This document shows, piece after piece, positions 47,301 to 55,355 of a stretch of 64,000 nucleotides of DNA; within the stretch, counting starts at the first letter, position 1, and each line of letters opens with the position of its first letter. Below the pieces are notes generated by a model. It was not told where the DNA came from and ran no database searches. It was given only the letters and a program-made list of their open reading frames with translations. Source of the DNA: Planctomycetia bacterium (GTDB lineage: Bacteria; Planctomycetota; UBA8108; SXIK01); assembly GCA_005772855.1 (NCBI GenBank), contig SXIK01000117.1:93514-157513 (forward strand), in the 5' to 3' direction. Both the position numbers and the translations under genes were made by a program.

Positions 47301-48065
47301 CCGACCGGCGATGCGGACCTGGTCCATGTAGCCACGAAACGTCCGGTCGAAGCCGGTCAAGTCGGCCGTCTCGTCGTTGCCGATGCGGACGACCTTGCGA
47401 ATGCCAATCGGCAAGACATTTCCCAGTCTTGCCGAGGCCCTTGCTGCGAGTTTGCCGTTTTTGTAGATCCGGGCTTCGTTTCCGTCGTAGACGCCGCAAA
47501 CATGTGTCCAACGACCCGTCTCGCTCAGCGGAGCCGTCGCGACGACCCTGGTGTTGATGAGGAGCTCAAGCACGCCATTGTGAATACGGAGCGAGAAGAC
47601 GTCGTCGTCGCCCCAGAGTACGTAGCGAAGTCCCTCGATGGACTCTGGCAACAAGTAGGCACTGAGCGAGATCGCCCGAAGCGAATCAAAGCCGCTCCCC
47701 GCGCCGGCGGGGAGGTCGACGGCGTCATTCATCTTGTCAAAAAAGATCGAGCCGTTTCCGGTCATTCCAAATGGGTTCTTCGTTGCGAATGTCACGTCTC
47801 TGAGCTTTCCGTGGCGCAGGCCGCCGCTCACGTCGAGGAGGGTCAAGCCCTTGACTTCGTCGCAACGAAAGACTGCGATCGATCCCGGGCGGGCACCGGT
47901 CAGGAGGTCGCACTCGTCGGGAATCCCATTCCTGTTGCAGTCGTGGCTCGTGCCGCGCTGTAAATCTGACGAGTCGGCCTGGCCGTTCAGGTTGCAGTCG
48001 TCGGCGAAGGCCGAGGTCATGGCGACGGCGCAGGCCAGGATCGTGAGAGTCTTGTGAGGCTTCAT
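44388..48065 (-). CDS. Secreted M4-type metallopeptidase with LamG, TSP3 and dockerin-like domains
   Basis: This 1225-residue exported protein has a signal peptide (TLTILACAVAMTSAFA), DCNxNGxxD motifs and a LamG-like domain (about 70-270). Then comes a thermolysin-type propeptide (FTP/PepSY-like, near 330-430) and an M4 peptidase domain with the zinc motif HEYTH (in FAHEYTHAVTYF) and the third-ligand motif GALNESFSDV. A run of thrombospondin-3 calcium repeats follows (DDDGDGAPDTSDNC and similar). It ends in a dockerin-like pair (GDCNRDGKIDLSDAVCILGY, DFNGDSKLDISDAVADLSFL). It would be a calcium-binding extracellular protease. ATG 48065 is chosen over GTG 48074 because GGGAG lies 8 bp upstream. 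The tail is shared with two other proteins in the window. Confidence 0.86.
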   Translation of the reverse strand: MKPHKTLTILACAVAMTSAFADDCNLNGQADSSDLQRGTSHDCNRNGIPDECDLLTGARPGSIAVFRCDEVKGLTLLDVSGGLRHGKLRDVTFATKNPFGMTGNGSIFFDKMNDAVDLPAGAGSGFDSLRAISLSAYLLPESIEGLRYVLWGDDDVFSLRIHNGVLELLINTRVVATAPLSETGRWTHVCGVYDGNEARIYKNGKLAARASARLGNVLPIGIRKVVRIGNDETADLTGFDRTFRGYMDQVRIAGRALSDAEIIEDYLEPYTPGESADCNANGLPDECDLSGKRSLDENQNRVPDECEDLDPPMLSGWNALRNASLLPARVRLDRGTAAFVRVKVPVSKSANSLEQAHEYLLRFRELYGLKDPRTDLVLSRVTEQHGAHFFFAQVHQGLRVLHSEIGVHILNGEVLAATGRYIPGLPVFPRATVRTSSAEVTLLEAVPASGIERTTEPRLVIHNAGLTTGAEAPSRLAWRYFVKGVSHATRKPSHWEVLIDAHQGSLLSLRETTHADTPDKDFSIYTAHNTNPPDCDDLEGDEWFDEDGSTDDFPGSDADGTNAFRFMNEVYDFYHGNFGRHAWDNCDGEMEAFVHFDSASANPNAFFDPNCEHLKFTNGRVQNDTFAHEYTHAVTYFTSDLVYEDQPGALNESFSDVMAAFFDGDWTQGEDFTMGGSRDLSNPPAKGDPDHMRDLLITTNDNGGVHTNSGIPNKAAFLISEGGTHNGLTIRGIGRQKAMHLYYFVLTGLLGPSSQFQDAADLTVLASFLFALTRFQGFTPSDTCQVINAFASVGLGNPDRDCDGSSDSNDTDDDGDGAPDTSDNCAIVANPDQRNTDGDALGDACDPDVDGDGVPEDGDRSGTAGDRKCRFGVRIGCDDNCHRTANPDQADDDGDGIGEACDDDDRDGRFNNRDNCRFIANSDQRDTDSDGTGNACDSDDDNDGVPDNSDNCPTAWNPDQTDIDGDGDGLECDLGDQYLLYGTSQVQWLKNIATRVDRFARPINIPIGPCRQDCPDWLPEEFQTDIQLGLSHDLRVDIVDDRGFVVSKAGEGFEKTMRFRPRPDSQLLVPGGEGVGGSGSAESLAPEGEEDMAFPGRRYFLRITPGEGMKEGDTIRFGVAVTSGRAEPVGEPVRPGDCNRDGKIDLSDAVCILGYLFQGTTRSLPCGDGTSSNPSNLKLLDFNGDSKLDISDAVADLSFLFNAGLPHALGTTCVRIDGCGPTCLE

Positions 48066-48493
48066 GGAGAACACTCCCGTGCTAGGGTTCGGTGGACCTC
48101 GCCCACAGACAATTCAGTTGCCCGTCACGGGGGCCAGGTCCTTCAATGCAAAGAAGGCGTGAGGGGCGAGCCCACGGGCGGGAATCCGGCCCGGAGCCAG
48201 CGCCCGGCTTCCTGGCGCTCCCTCCCGGGGGAAATGCGCGACGTCGGCTCCGCGCCAGGCCGTTCCGACGTATTCACGGCCGCGTGGAGTGCAAGTGCGT
48301 GGAGGAAAAACAGGGCGAACCGCGTTATGATAGCGCACGTATCGCGCATGGCTGGAGTCCCTGTCCTTGGGGGTGGTTGAGGATCGAAAATCCATCCCAC
48401 ACCTCGAACCAGGCAGCCAGCGGCTTCGCACGGTTGCAATTTCATGATTGCCGCGGGAAACCAAAGTTCCGGCTCGTCCTCCAAGTACTCAAA
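48066..48493. other. Intergenic region, no gene seen
   Basis: This 428-bp stretch between the divergent metallopeptidase and MsrB genes presumably carries both promoters. An open frame runs from 48092 into the MsrB gene but its upstream part does not resemble protein sequence. No tRNA or clear hairpin was found. Confidence 0.4.
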
Positions 48494-49042
48494 ATGAGAA
48501 AAGCAACGATTTGCGCCCTCTGGCTGCTTGCTCTCGTGGCGGGCTGCTTCAGGGGCGCCGGGAGTAAGTCGCCAGAGAACCCTGCTGCCAAGATTTCCAC
48601 CCCATCCGTGGAGGACAAGTCCGTGACCCAGCCGAAAACCACCCCAGACGACCCAGTGACTTACACCGATGAGCAGTGGCGGAAGCGTCTCACGCCCGAA
48701 CAATACCGCGTTTGCCGCCGCCACGGAACGGAGCCCGCCTTCACGGGCCGGTACCACGATTCGAAGAAGAAAGGCACTTACCTCTGCGTGGCCTGCGGTA
48801 ATGACCTGTTTGACTCCGAGGCGAAGTTCGATTCTGGCACTGGCTGGCCGAGCTTTTACCAGCCGATTGGTAAGGACCATGTCGGCATCCAGTCCGATAA
48901 CAGCTTCTTCATGAAGCGGACGGAGGTTCACTGCGCGCGTTGTCAATCTCACCTTGGCCACATCTTCGAGGATGGTCCCCAGCCGACCGGTTTGCGCTAC
49001 TGCATCAACTCGGTGGCGCTGGAGCTGAAGGAGAAAGAGTAG
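48494..49042 (+). CDS. msrB: Peptide-methionine (R)-S-oxide reductase, lipoprotein
   Basis: This 182-residue enzyme repairs oxidised methionine (R-sulfoxide) in proteins. It carries a lipoprotein signal (LWLLALVAGC, lipobox Cys18), so it acts outside the cytoplasm. After a Pro/Thr-rich linker, the MsrB domain shows both zinc CxxC motifs (CVAC at 98-101, CARC at 147-150), GTGWPSF and the catalytic Cys170 in LRYCINS. The upstream open frame (from 48092) is discarded because the lipoprotein signal starts at ATG 48494. Membrane-anchored MsrB suggests defence against oxidants in the envelope; an electron donor such as a DsbD-like protein would be needed and is not in the window. Confidence 0.92.
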   Translation: MRKATICALWLLALVAGCFRGAGSKSPENPAAKISTPSVEDKSVTQPKTTPDDPVTYTDEQWRKRLTPEQYRVCRRHGTEPAFTGRYHDSKKKGTYLCVACGNDLFDSEAKFDSGTGWPSFYQPIGKDHVGIQSDNSFFMKRTEVHCARCQSHLGHIFEDGPQPTGLRYCINSVALELKEKE

Positions 49043-49108
49043 CCGGGTGGAAGCAAGGGCTGCCCGGACACGAAGTTGCCCCAAAGCAGGTTCAGGAGCT
49101 TTGTCCAA

Positions 49109-50749
49109 ATGCCCTCGAAAGTCATCCCCGTCGTGTTGTCTGCGATCTGCACGTACGCCTGGACAAACGACTGTGACTGGAACGGAGAGGATGATGCCAT
49201 CGAGGTCTTGCCCGTGCTCGAGCTTGACGAACGCGTCCGTTTCGCGGTCGGCGAGGAGCCGACGACGCTCGCCCTGGGCGACTTGAACGCGGATGGGGTG
49301 CTCGACTTGGCCGTGACCTGCACGAAGTCGGATTCTGTGGTTGTGCTTCTGGGCGATGTCCAGGCAGGTGAGCGTCTCTTCGACGTGCCCACCGAGATGT
49401 GTGTAGGTGTGGATCCGAGGGGAATCGCGCTGGGTGATGTCACCCAGGACGGGAAGATCGACCTTGTGGTCGGCTCGGAGGGCCGACGGAGCGATCCCCC
49501 CGATCAGCCCCGACCTCGCGTGACCGTGCTTCGTGGCCTGGGCAATGGCCAGCTTGAGCCCTCCTGCGCGCCGCCATGCCTTGAAAAAGTGCCAGCCGCC
49601 TGTGAGGCGGGCGATTACGTGGCCTCGAAGGAGGACCTCAACGGCGTCCGAACGCTGGCCCTTGCCGACCTCGACGAGGATGGCGCTCTCGACGTGGTGG
49701 TGGGCTTCCGGAGCACCCCGGGAACGGTCGCAGCCCTCTTCGGCAACGCGAGGGGCTCGTTCGGAGAAGCCATGGTGCTCAATGCCACGGCGCTACTCGA
49801 TACTCGGTACATCGCCGTCGTTGACCTCGACGGGGACCAGTACCTCGACGTCGTAACGGCCTCGGCCGAGCTCCTTCGCGGACCCTTCAGCGTGCGGTCC
49901 GCTCCGGTAAAGCCCTTCAGGCTCAGCGAGGAATCGAACACCCCCCGGGGCGTGTTGGTCCTGGATGTCGATGGTGACACTCGCGCGGACGTTGTCATCG
50001 CCGCCTCCGCACCGGTGGCTGGTGGCGCAGGATCGGGACAGGTCACTGTGCTCAGAAATGACCCCGATGGACGATTCGATCAGCTGCCGCAGCCGGATCT
50101 TGACGGGCTCTGTGACCTTCTTGAGTCGGTCGGCGCGGCCGATCTTGACTCGGACGGAGATGCCGACCTCATCCTGAATCAAATCCTCGACCCGACGGGC
50201 ATGGCTTGTGCCGCCTCCGGGCTCCAAGTCCTCCTCAACGACGGAAGCGGGCGCTTCATGCCCGGGATTTTCTTCCCCACCAACTCGGGTAGGCCGCGCT
50301 GGGTCGCGGCAGGAGACTTCACCGGAGAGGGCCAGCTCGATCTTGCCGTCGCACTCAATCTACCAGCCGGCGAGGCGGATCAAGTCGCAGTGATCGTCAA
50401 CGCAACCGCAGCACCCTCGGCCGACCAGAATCGAAACGGCGTGGTCGATGCCTGCGAGTTCTTCCGAGGCGACGTAGACCGTAACCTGCGTCTCTCGATC
50501 GCCGACCCGATCGGCATCCTGCATTTTCTTTTCCAGGGTGTTAATGGGCTGTCATGCCTCGAAGCGTCGGACGTCGATGACAATGGTCTCGTGAACCTCT
50601 CTGACGCGGTGGCGCTGCTCCTTTATCTCTTTCAGGGTGGCCCCGCGCCGCCGCCGCCTGGCCTGGCAGAAGATGGCTCCTGCCTGTGGCCCAATCCCTG
50701 GACGGACTCGAGCGGAATCCTCGACTGCTCACCGGGCTGTGGTGCCTGA
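49109..50749 (+). CDS. Secreted FG-GAP (VCBS) protein with dockerin-like tail
   Basis: This 546-residue exported protein has a short signal peptide (VIPVVLSAICTYAW) and a series of FG-GAP/VCBS beta-propeller blades (LALGDLNADGVLDLAV, IALGDVTQDGKIDLVVGS, VDLDGDQYLDVVTASAE), with Asp-rich calcium loops. It ends in a dockerin-like pair (RGDVDRNLRLSIADPIGIL, DVDDNGLVNLSDAVALLLYL) and a Cys-containing tail. Such propellers bind proteins or glycans at the cell surface. ATG 49109 is preferred over the TTG at 49076 because an AGGAG site lies 10 bp upstream. It is 66 bp after MsrB and could be co-transcribed with it. The dockerin-like tail is shared with the SBBP and M4 proteins. Confidence 0.85.
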   Translation: MPSKVIPVVLSAICTYAWTNDCDWNGEDDAIEVLPVLELDERVRFAVGEEPTTLALGDLNADGVLDLAVTCTKSDSVVVLLGDVQAGERLFDVPTEMCVGVDPRGIALGDVTQDGKIDLVVGSEGRRSDPPDQPRPRVTVLRGLGNGQLEPSCAPPCLEKVPAACEAGDYVASKEDLNGVRTLALADLDEDGALDVVVGFRSTPGTVAALFGNARGSFGEAMVLNATALLDTRYIAVVDLDGDQYLDVVTASAELLRGPFSVRSAPVKPFRLSEESNTPRGVLVLDVDGDTRADVVIAASAPVAGGAGSGQVTVLRNDPDGRFDQLPQPDLDGLCDLLESVGAADLDSDGDADLILNQILDPTGMACAASGLQVLLNDGSGRFMPGIFFPTNSGRPRWVAAGDFTGEGQLDLAVALNLPAGEADQVAVIVNATAAPSADQNRNGVVDACEFFRGDVDRNLRLSIADPIGILHFLFQGVNGLSCLEASDVDDNGLVNLSDAVALLLYLFQGGPAPPPPGLAEDGSCLWPNPWTDSSGILDCSPGCGA

Positions 50750-50989
50750 ACCTGCTTGAGGCTGCTCGGCAGGCGAGGTCCCTCGCCCGGAGTGAGCGCG
50801 TGGTCCGAGACGGAGGGGCCGCGAGTCGTTATTGCCGCTACCCTCGCTCCGATCGGGCGGCGAGCTCTGCCTGGACCCCAGTACTTCGGCCAATTTTACT
50901 CGGCTGAGTAGTGTCCCGGGGTTCCCGCGGGTCCTGGATTCAGGTGGACGTTACGAGAATCCAATGCGATTCTTTCCTGCTGGCCTTCT

Positions 50990-51721
50990 GTGAGTGCAAC
51001 CGCGACCATTCCCACCGAGCTTGATCCCACCTGGATTCTCTTCCACGGGGGTGGCCTCCTTGCCGTCAACAAACCCGGCGGGGTACCCGTGCACCGGGGA
51101 ACCTCCCACGAGATCGGGATCTCTGAGATGATCGACGAATGGGTGCGCTTGAACCCTGGCGAGCTTGACATCCGGCCAGGAACACCAGTGCATCCGGCGC
51201 ACCGGCTCGACCTCGAGGCCACAGGGGTGCTGCTCTTTGGGCTAACGCAGGCCGCGGCGAGGCAACTACAGACAGCAATGTCGTCGCGGGACGTGGAGAA
51301 GCGATACCTGGCCATCATCGCCGGGCCTGTCGAGGTGCTTGGACACCTCAAGGGCAAGGTGCGCTCAAAGCTTCGAGGTGAGTACCGGCGCCTGCCGGCC
51401 GAGCTCACCTATCGCAGGCTCGCCTTCGACGAGCGCCTGAGCCTGGTTGAAGTGACCCCCATCGGGGGCCGTACTCATCAGATTCGCGACCTTTTTGCGC
51501 AGTACGGCCGCCCACTCGCCGGCGATTTGCGCTATGGGAAACCGAAGCCCTCGCAGCAGTTTCTCGAGAAATTCGAGGTGCCACGGTTCTTGCTGCACGC
51601 CCAGCGCGTTACTCTCCCCGGGTCCATCCTGGGTGCGTCCAGGACGATCGAGGCCCCGCTTCCAACAGAATTCATTCGCGTGCTTGAGAAAAAAGGCTGG
51701 GCGCCGGCGGGAGAGCCCTAG
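50990..51721 (+). CDS. RluA-family RNA pseudouridine synthase
   Basis: This 243-residue enzyme isomerises uridine to pseudouridine in rRNA or tRNA. The catalytic motif HRLD (71-74, Asp74) appears in AHRLDLEATGVLLF; the usual TSG after it reads ATG, a mild variation. The second family motif GRTHQIRDLFA is intact, as is RPLAGDLRYG. Lacking an N-terminal S4 domain, it resembles the shorter RluA/TruC-type enzymes. The start is a GTG without a strong ribosome-binding site. The target RNA site cannot be given. The 240 bp before it (50750-50989) hold no gene. Confidence 0.85.
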   Translation: MSATATIPTELDPTWILFHGGGLLAVNKPGGVPVHRGTSHEIGISEMIDEWVRLNPGELDIRPGTPVHPAHRLDLEATGVLLFGLTQAAARQLQTAMSSRDVEKRYLAIIAGPVEVLGHLKGKVRSKLRGEYRRLPAELTYRRLAFDERLSLVEVTPIGGRTHQIRDLFAQYGRPLAGDLRYGKPKPSQQFLEKFEVPRFLLHAQRVTLPGSILGASRTIEAPLPTEFIRVLEKKGWAPAGEP

Positions 51722-51858
51722 CCACTACCGGCCCATCGAGCCGTGTGAGGGGGCGGTACCAGCGGGGGCCTGGCGGGGGAATGGGCCCTGGATTCACCCC
51801 CCAGATTGCCTCGCGCCCAAAACAAATTTCCGAAGGCCATTTGCGGCGAGCGGTACTA

Positions 51859-52004
51859 TACTCCTCGCGTGGGAGGAAAACCTCCCCACCGGGCGCCTGG
51901 CGACGCCCCTCTCCCTCCTGGGCGCTCGATAAGCGCCAGGCGCCTCCGGCGCCAATGGTGGGTGAGCCCTGGTCAAGATGTCCCAACCATGGCCGCGCGG
52001 AGTA
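51859..52004. repeat. Structured dispersed repeat, copy 2
   Basis: This 146-bp segment matches 210-330. It has terminal inverted repeats TACTCCTCGCG and CGCGGAGTA, the hairpin GGCGCT-CGATA-AGCGCC, the palindrome GGCGCC-TCC-GGCGCC and the conserved right part. It is about 25 bp longer than copy 1 because of extra sequence in the left-middle part (GCCTGGCGACGCCCCTCTCC). It ends 13 bp before the start codon of the first HtrA-like gene, so it forms the 5' leader of that operon. Confidence 0.7.
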
Positions 52005-52017
52005 CAAGATATTACCC

Positions 52018-52977
52018 ATGCAGCTAGGTCTACCTTTCATCGCGCTACTCCTCTGCGAGGCAGAACATCCAAAGTCAACGTACGAGAAGATCGTGCCCGC
52101 CGTCGTGGGGATCACTTGCAACCATGGCCACGGTATTGAGTACTTCGGCACCGGCACGATCATCGACCCGAAGGGTCTCGTGGTTACCTCGGTGACGGTC
52201 GTGCCGAAGGATGCGCGAAACATCCAGATCTATGTTCAGGGCGGCAGCGTCCTGAAGGCCAAGACGGCCCTTTGGAATGAAGAGAAGGAGCTTGTGCTTC
52301 TCAAGATCGATCCCCGGAAAGAGGCCAAGGACTTTGGTTACCTCCGTCTTGGTGACTCTGACCAGATCCAGATTGGCATGCGAGCGATGACGCTTGGGAA
52401 TGCCTTTCACAGCATTGAGGCCGACGACCAGGTCGCGCTTGGCGAGGGAATCTTCAGCGGCGTCTATGTTCTCCGGGAGATGCTCGATCAGTCGAAGTAT
52501 CAGGGACGCGTGATCGAGACGACCGCGCATGTGAACGACGGCATGGACGGCGGGCCACTCATCGACGCTCAAGGTGAGCTTGTGGGCGTCCTTTGCCTCA
52601 ACTACTCACTCAGTCGCTGGCTCGGGACGGCGGTGCCCATCAACGAGCTGAAGCCTCTGATCTCAGAGGTGCGTGGGTGGCTCAGCGACCAACAGGAGGA
52701 CTTTCCCGCCTATGTCGGCGTGGAGGTCGAAGAGCTGGGCGGAGTCGAGGTGCGCATTCTTCGCGTCTTCGCACCCAGCCCGGCCAGCGCCGCCGGGCTC
52801 GCTCCAGGCGACCGCCTCGTGGGGGCGCAAGGAGAGTCCCTGGATTCCGTCAAGACGCTGCGAAACATTCTCTCCGGCTTGAAGGTCGGTGACTCGCTGC
52901 GCGTCGAGGTCGACCGTGGCGGTTTACCCGTGCGTGTCGAGCTTCGTCTGTCGCGGAAGAGCCGGCGATGGATTTGA
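52018..52977 (+). CDS. HtrA-like pseudoprotease 1, one PDZ domain
   Basis: This 319-residue exported protein has a short signal-like N-terminus (LGLPFIALLLCEA), a trypsin-like (HtrA) fold and one PDZ domain (about 235-315). All three catalytic positions are changed. The TNAHV segment reads TSVTV (His to Thr60), the DxALLKL segment reads ELVLLKI (Asp to Glu91) and GNSGGPL reads GMDGGPL (Ser to Asp177). The fold is otherwise well preserved, including GTGTIIDPKG and the LNYSLSR loop, so this is a kept but catalytically dead protein rather than a decaying gene. It is the first of three overlapping HtrA-like genes: the next starts 10 bp before its stop. A structured repeat forms its leader. Confidence 0.85.
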   Translation: MQLGLPFIALLLCEAEHPKSTYEKIVPAVVGITCNHGHGIEYFGTGTIIDPKGLVVTSVTVVPKDARNIQIYVQGGSVLKAKTALWNEEKELVLLKIDPRKEAKDFGYLRLGDSDQIQIGMRAMTLGNAFHSIEADDQVALGEGIFSGVYVLREMLDQSKYQGRVIETTAHVNDGMDGGPLIDAQGELVGVLCLNYSLSRWLGTAVPINELKPLISEVRGWLSDQQEDFPAYVGVEVEELGGVEVRILRVFAPSPASAAGLAPGDRLVGAQGESLDSVKTLRNILSGLKVGDSLRVEVDRGGLPVRVELRLSRKSRRWI

Positions 52978-53990
52978 TCACGGTGTTGGTCTCCCTCCTC
53001 GCAGTGGATTTGCCTGCGGCGGGGCCGGGATCTGTTGAGGAGCTTGTGCAATCGGTGGCCAACTCCGTGGTCGCCATCGAGGTCGAGCGCTCGAAAGACG
53101 TACCGCCGTCCCCTTTTCAGCCGAAGGAGGTCTCGCCGCAGGGGCGTCAGGCCTATTGGCGCCCGAAGGGGCCCTGCAGTGGTATCCTGCTCGACCGGGA
53201 GGGCCACGTCTTGACATCGCATTACAACGTCGCGGGCGAGTTGAAGTCCGTCCGTGTCATCCTTGCAAGCGGAGCATCATTCTCGGCCAAGCTGCTCGGC
53301 CGCTGCGAGCAGGACGACGCCGCGCTACTCCAGCTCGAGGGCGACCTCTCCCGGTTGCCGATAGACCTGCTCGAGCTGGGGGGAGCCGACGGTGACGCGG
53401 GCCCCCGCGCCGGACAGATAGTCTTTGCGTTTGGCCGCTCGCCGGACCCCCGGCAAGTGACGGCAACACGGGGCATCGTCAGTGCACCGGCGCGAAACGG
53501 AGGACGAGCAATTCAGACCGACGCCGAGCTTAATTATGGCAACACGGGTGGTCCCGTTGTCGGCCTCGACGGTCGTATCATGGCCATGGCGGCCTTCGTG
53601 GGGCACACGCAGCCGCAGTGGGGACTGAACTCCGGTGTCGGTTTTGGGGTCACTGCCAGGGCGCTCCGCGAGATTCTTCCACGTCTGAAGGCTGGGGAGA
53701 GCATCTCGGCGTTTCGGCGGGGGTTCCTGGGGATCCAGTTCAACCCGGAAGCGAGTCTCGGATCTGGCGCCCAGGCGCTCAAGGTGCTCCCGAATGGTGC
53801 AGCGGCGAAGGCGGGAGTCCTCAAGGATGACGTCATTGAAGAGATCGACGGCGTGCTCGTTTATGACTTCGACCACTTGCGCCGACTGATCTTCGCCCGA
53901 AAGCCCGGTGACAGAGTGCTGTTGACAGTACGTCGAGGTGGCGAAATCCTCAAGATCAACGCGGAGCTGGGGGCCATGCAAACTCCATGA
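52968..53990 (+). CDS. HtrA-like pseudoprotease 2, one PDZ domain
   Basis: This 340-residue exported protein (signal-like DLITVLVSLLAVDLPAAG) has an HtrA fold and one PDZ domain near 250-335. Aligning without gaps to the third gene, the catalytic His is Tyr86 (SHYNV in place of NAHVI, with His85 one residue earlier), the Asp is kept (D117) and the Ser is Thr193 (GNTGGPV). It is very unlikely to be an active serine protease, although Thr could in principle serve as a nucleophile. It overlaps the first gene by 10 bp and the third by 4 bp (ATGA), so production of the three proteins is translationally coupled. Confidence 0.85.
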   Translation: MDLITVLVSLLAVDLPAAGPGSVEELVQSVANSVVAIEVERSKDVPPSPFQPKEVSPQGRQAYWRPKGPCSGILLDREGHVLTSHYNVAGELKSVRVILASGASFSAKLLGRCEQDDAALLQLEGDLSRLPIDLLELGGADGDAGPRAGQIVFAFGRSPDPRQVTATRGIVSAPARNGGRAIQTDAELNYGNTGGPVVGLDGRIMAMAAFVGHTQPQWGLNSGVGFGVTARALREILPRLKAGESISAFRRGFLGIQFNPEASLGSGAQALKVLPNGAAAKAGVLKDDVIEEIDGVLVYDFDHLRRLIFARKPGDRVLLTVRRGGEILKINAELGAMQTP

Positions 53991-55291
53991 CCCCGATTCA
54001 TCATCGTTATTTGTCTGCATTGCTTGGGGTTTGCCTCCTCCCGGGAGCCAGGGGGTGGGCAGTGCCCTCTGAACTGGACCACCTGCGCGACCTTGAGCAA
54101 CAGGCAATGCGAGTCATTGAAGTTTCGAAGCGAGCCTTCGTCTTCCTGGAAGGAGGCTCTGGATTCATCATCAGCCCGGACGGTCACATGCTCACAAACG
54201 CGCACGTGATTGCCGATGCTCTGAGTGCAAAGCGGCTCTTGATCCGGGGGCACTTGGCGGGAGGGAAGCCCGTTACCGCGGACATTCTGGGTACCGACCC
54301 GGAAGGAGATGTCGCGCTGCTCAAGCTGAGGCCTGATCCGAAGGAGCCTGGCGTGCCGTTGGTGCACTTGGAGCTGGGCGATTCGGAGGCTGTGCGCGGA
54401 GGCCAGAGGGTGGTGGCGCTCGGTGATCCCTTCCTCATTGCGTCGGCAAACATCTTTATCGAGCGCCCGCCTCCCGACTACGAACCTTCGGCCTCGCTCG
54501 GCATCGTGAGCGCTGTTCACCGTAACTCGGACACCTATACAGACGCGATTCAAGTTGATGTCGCTGTCAACCGGGGCAACTCCGGGGGCCCGCTTCTGAC
54601 GCTGGACGGAAAGGTCGTTGGGATCAACGGCAAGATCGAGACCCGCTTTGACACCGGAGTCAACACCGGCGTGGGCTACGCGATCCCGACACGGCAAATC
54701 CAGCGCTTCCTCGAGCCTCTCAAGAAGGCGAATGGCGGCCGCGTAAGGCACGGCGTCGTGCCCGGGCTCGAATCGGAGGAGCGCGCTGGTGACAAGGAAG
54801 GCCTCGCGATCCAGAGAGTGAAGGCCAACTCTTCCGCGCAGATGGCGGGATTCAAGGAAGGGGATCGCATTCTCTCGGTCGATGATCTGCCGGTGAGATC
54901 GCGGCGTCGTCTTGAGGGGATTCTCGGGACTTATCCTGCCGGCAGTATGGTGACCGTCAAGGTACTGCGCGGCTCCGATACCCTGGAGCTCAAGGTTGGG
55001 CTAGTGGAAGCAGGCCCATTACCTTTCCTGGGGTTAACCGCAACGACGGATGAAGGCCCCGACGGCGGAGCGCGAATACTGAGTATCGTGCCAGGCTCAC
55101 CCGCCGCACGGGCAGGTATTCAAATCAACGACATTGTCGTCGAATTCAACAAAGTGAAGATTTTGAGCCACATCGAGCTCGAGCTTCAACTTCAGACTTG
55201 CAGAATGGGCGACCTGGTTTCGGTCTCCATCATCCGCGATGGCAAGACCCAGGAAATCGAGGTCCGACTTGGAGGACGAGGCAATTCATGA
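53987..55291 (+). CDS. HtrA-family serine protease, two PDZ domains
   Basis: This 434-residue exported protease has a signal-like N-terminus (SALLGVCLLPGARGWA) and a complete catalytic triad: His73 in LTNAHVIA, Asp108 in EGDVALLKL and Ser199 in RGNSGGPL. Two PDZ domains follow (about 255-340 and 345-430; IQRVKANSSAQMAGFKEGDR and ILSIVPGSPAARAGIQINDI). This is the DegP/DegQ layout used for quality control of envelope proteins. It is the last and only apparently active member of a three-gene overlapping operon. The two preceding pseudoproteases may form mixed oligomers with it or act as adaptors. No regulator such as RseA-type genes is adjacent. Confidence 0.9.
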   Translation: MTPIHHRYLSALLGVCLLPGARGWAVPSELDHLRDLEQQAMRVIEVSKRAFVFLEGGSGFIISPDGHMLTNAHVIADALSAKRLLIRGHLAGGKPVTADILGTDPEGDVALLKLRPDPKEPGVPLVHLELGDSEAVRGGQRVVALGDPFLIASANIFIERPPPDYEPSASLGIVSAVHRNSDTYTDAIQVDVAVNRGNSGGPLLTLDGKVVGINGKIETRFDTGVNTGVGYAIPTRQIQRFLEPLKKANGGRVRHGVVPGLESEERAGDKEGLAIQRVKANSSAQMAGFKEGDRILSVDDLPVRSRRRLEGILGTYPAGSMVTVKVLRGSDTLELKVGLVEAGPLPFLGLTATTDEGPDGGARILSIVPGSPAARAGIQINDIVVEFNKVKILSHIELELQLQTCRMGDLVSVSIIRDGKTQEIEVRLGGRGNS

Positions 55292-55355
55292 GGCGACTCT
55301 CGAGGTAGACTTGCGGCCTGAAGACGATCACCCCACGAAGCTTTGAAAGGAAACC

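Noticed and set aside
48092..48493. Upstream extension of the MsrB reading frame
   Set aside because: The extension does not look like protein, while ATG 48494 gives a perfect lipoprotein signal and the expected length.
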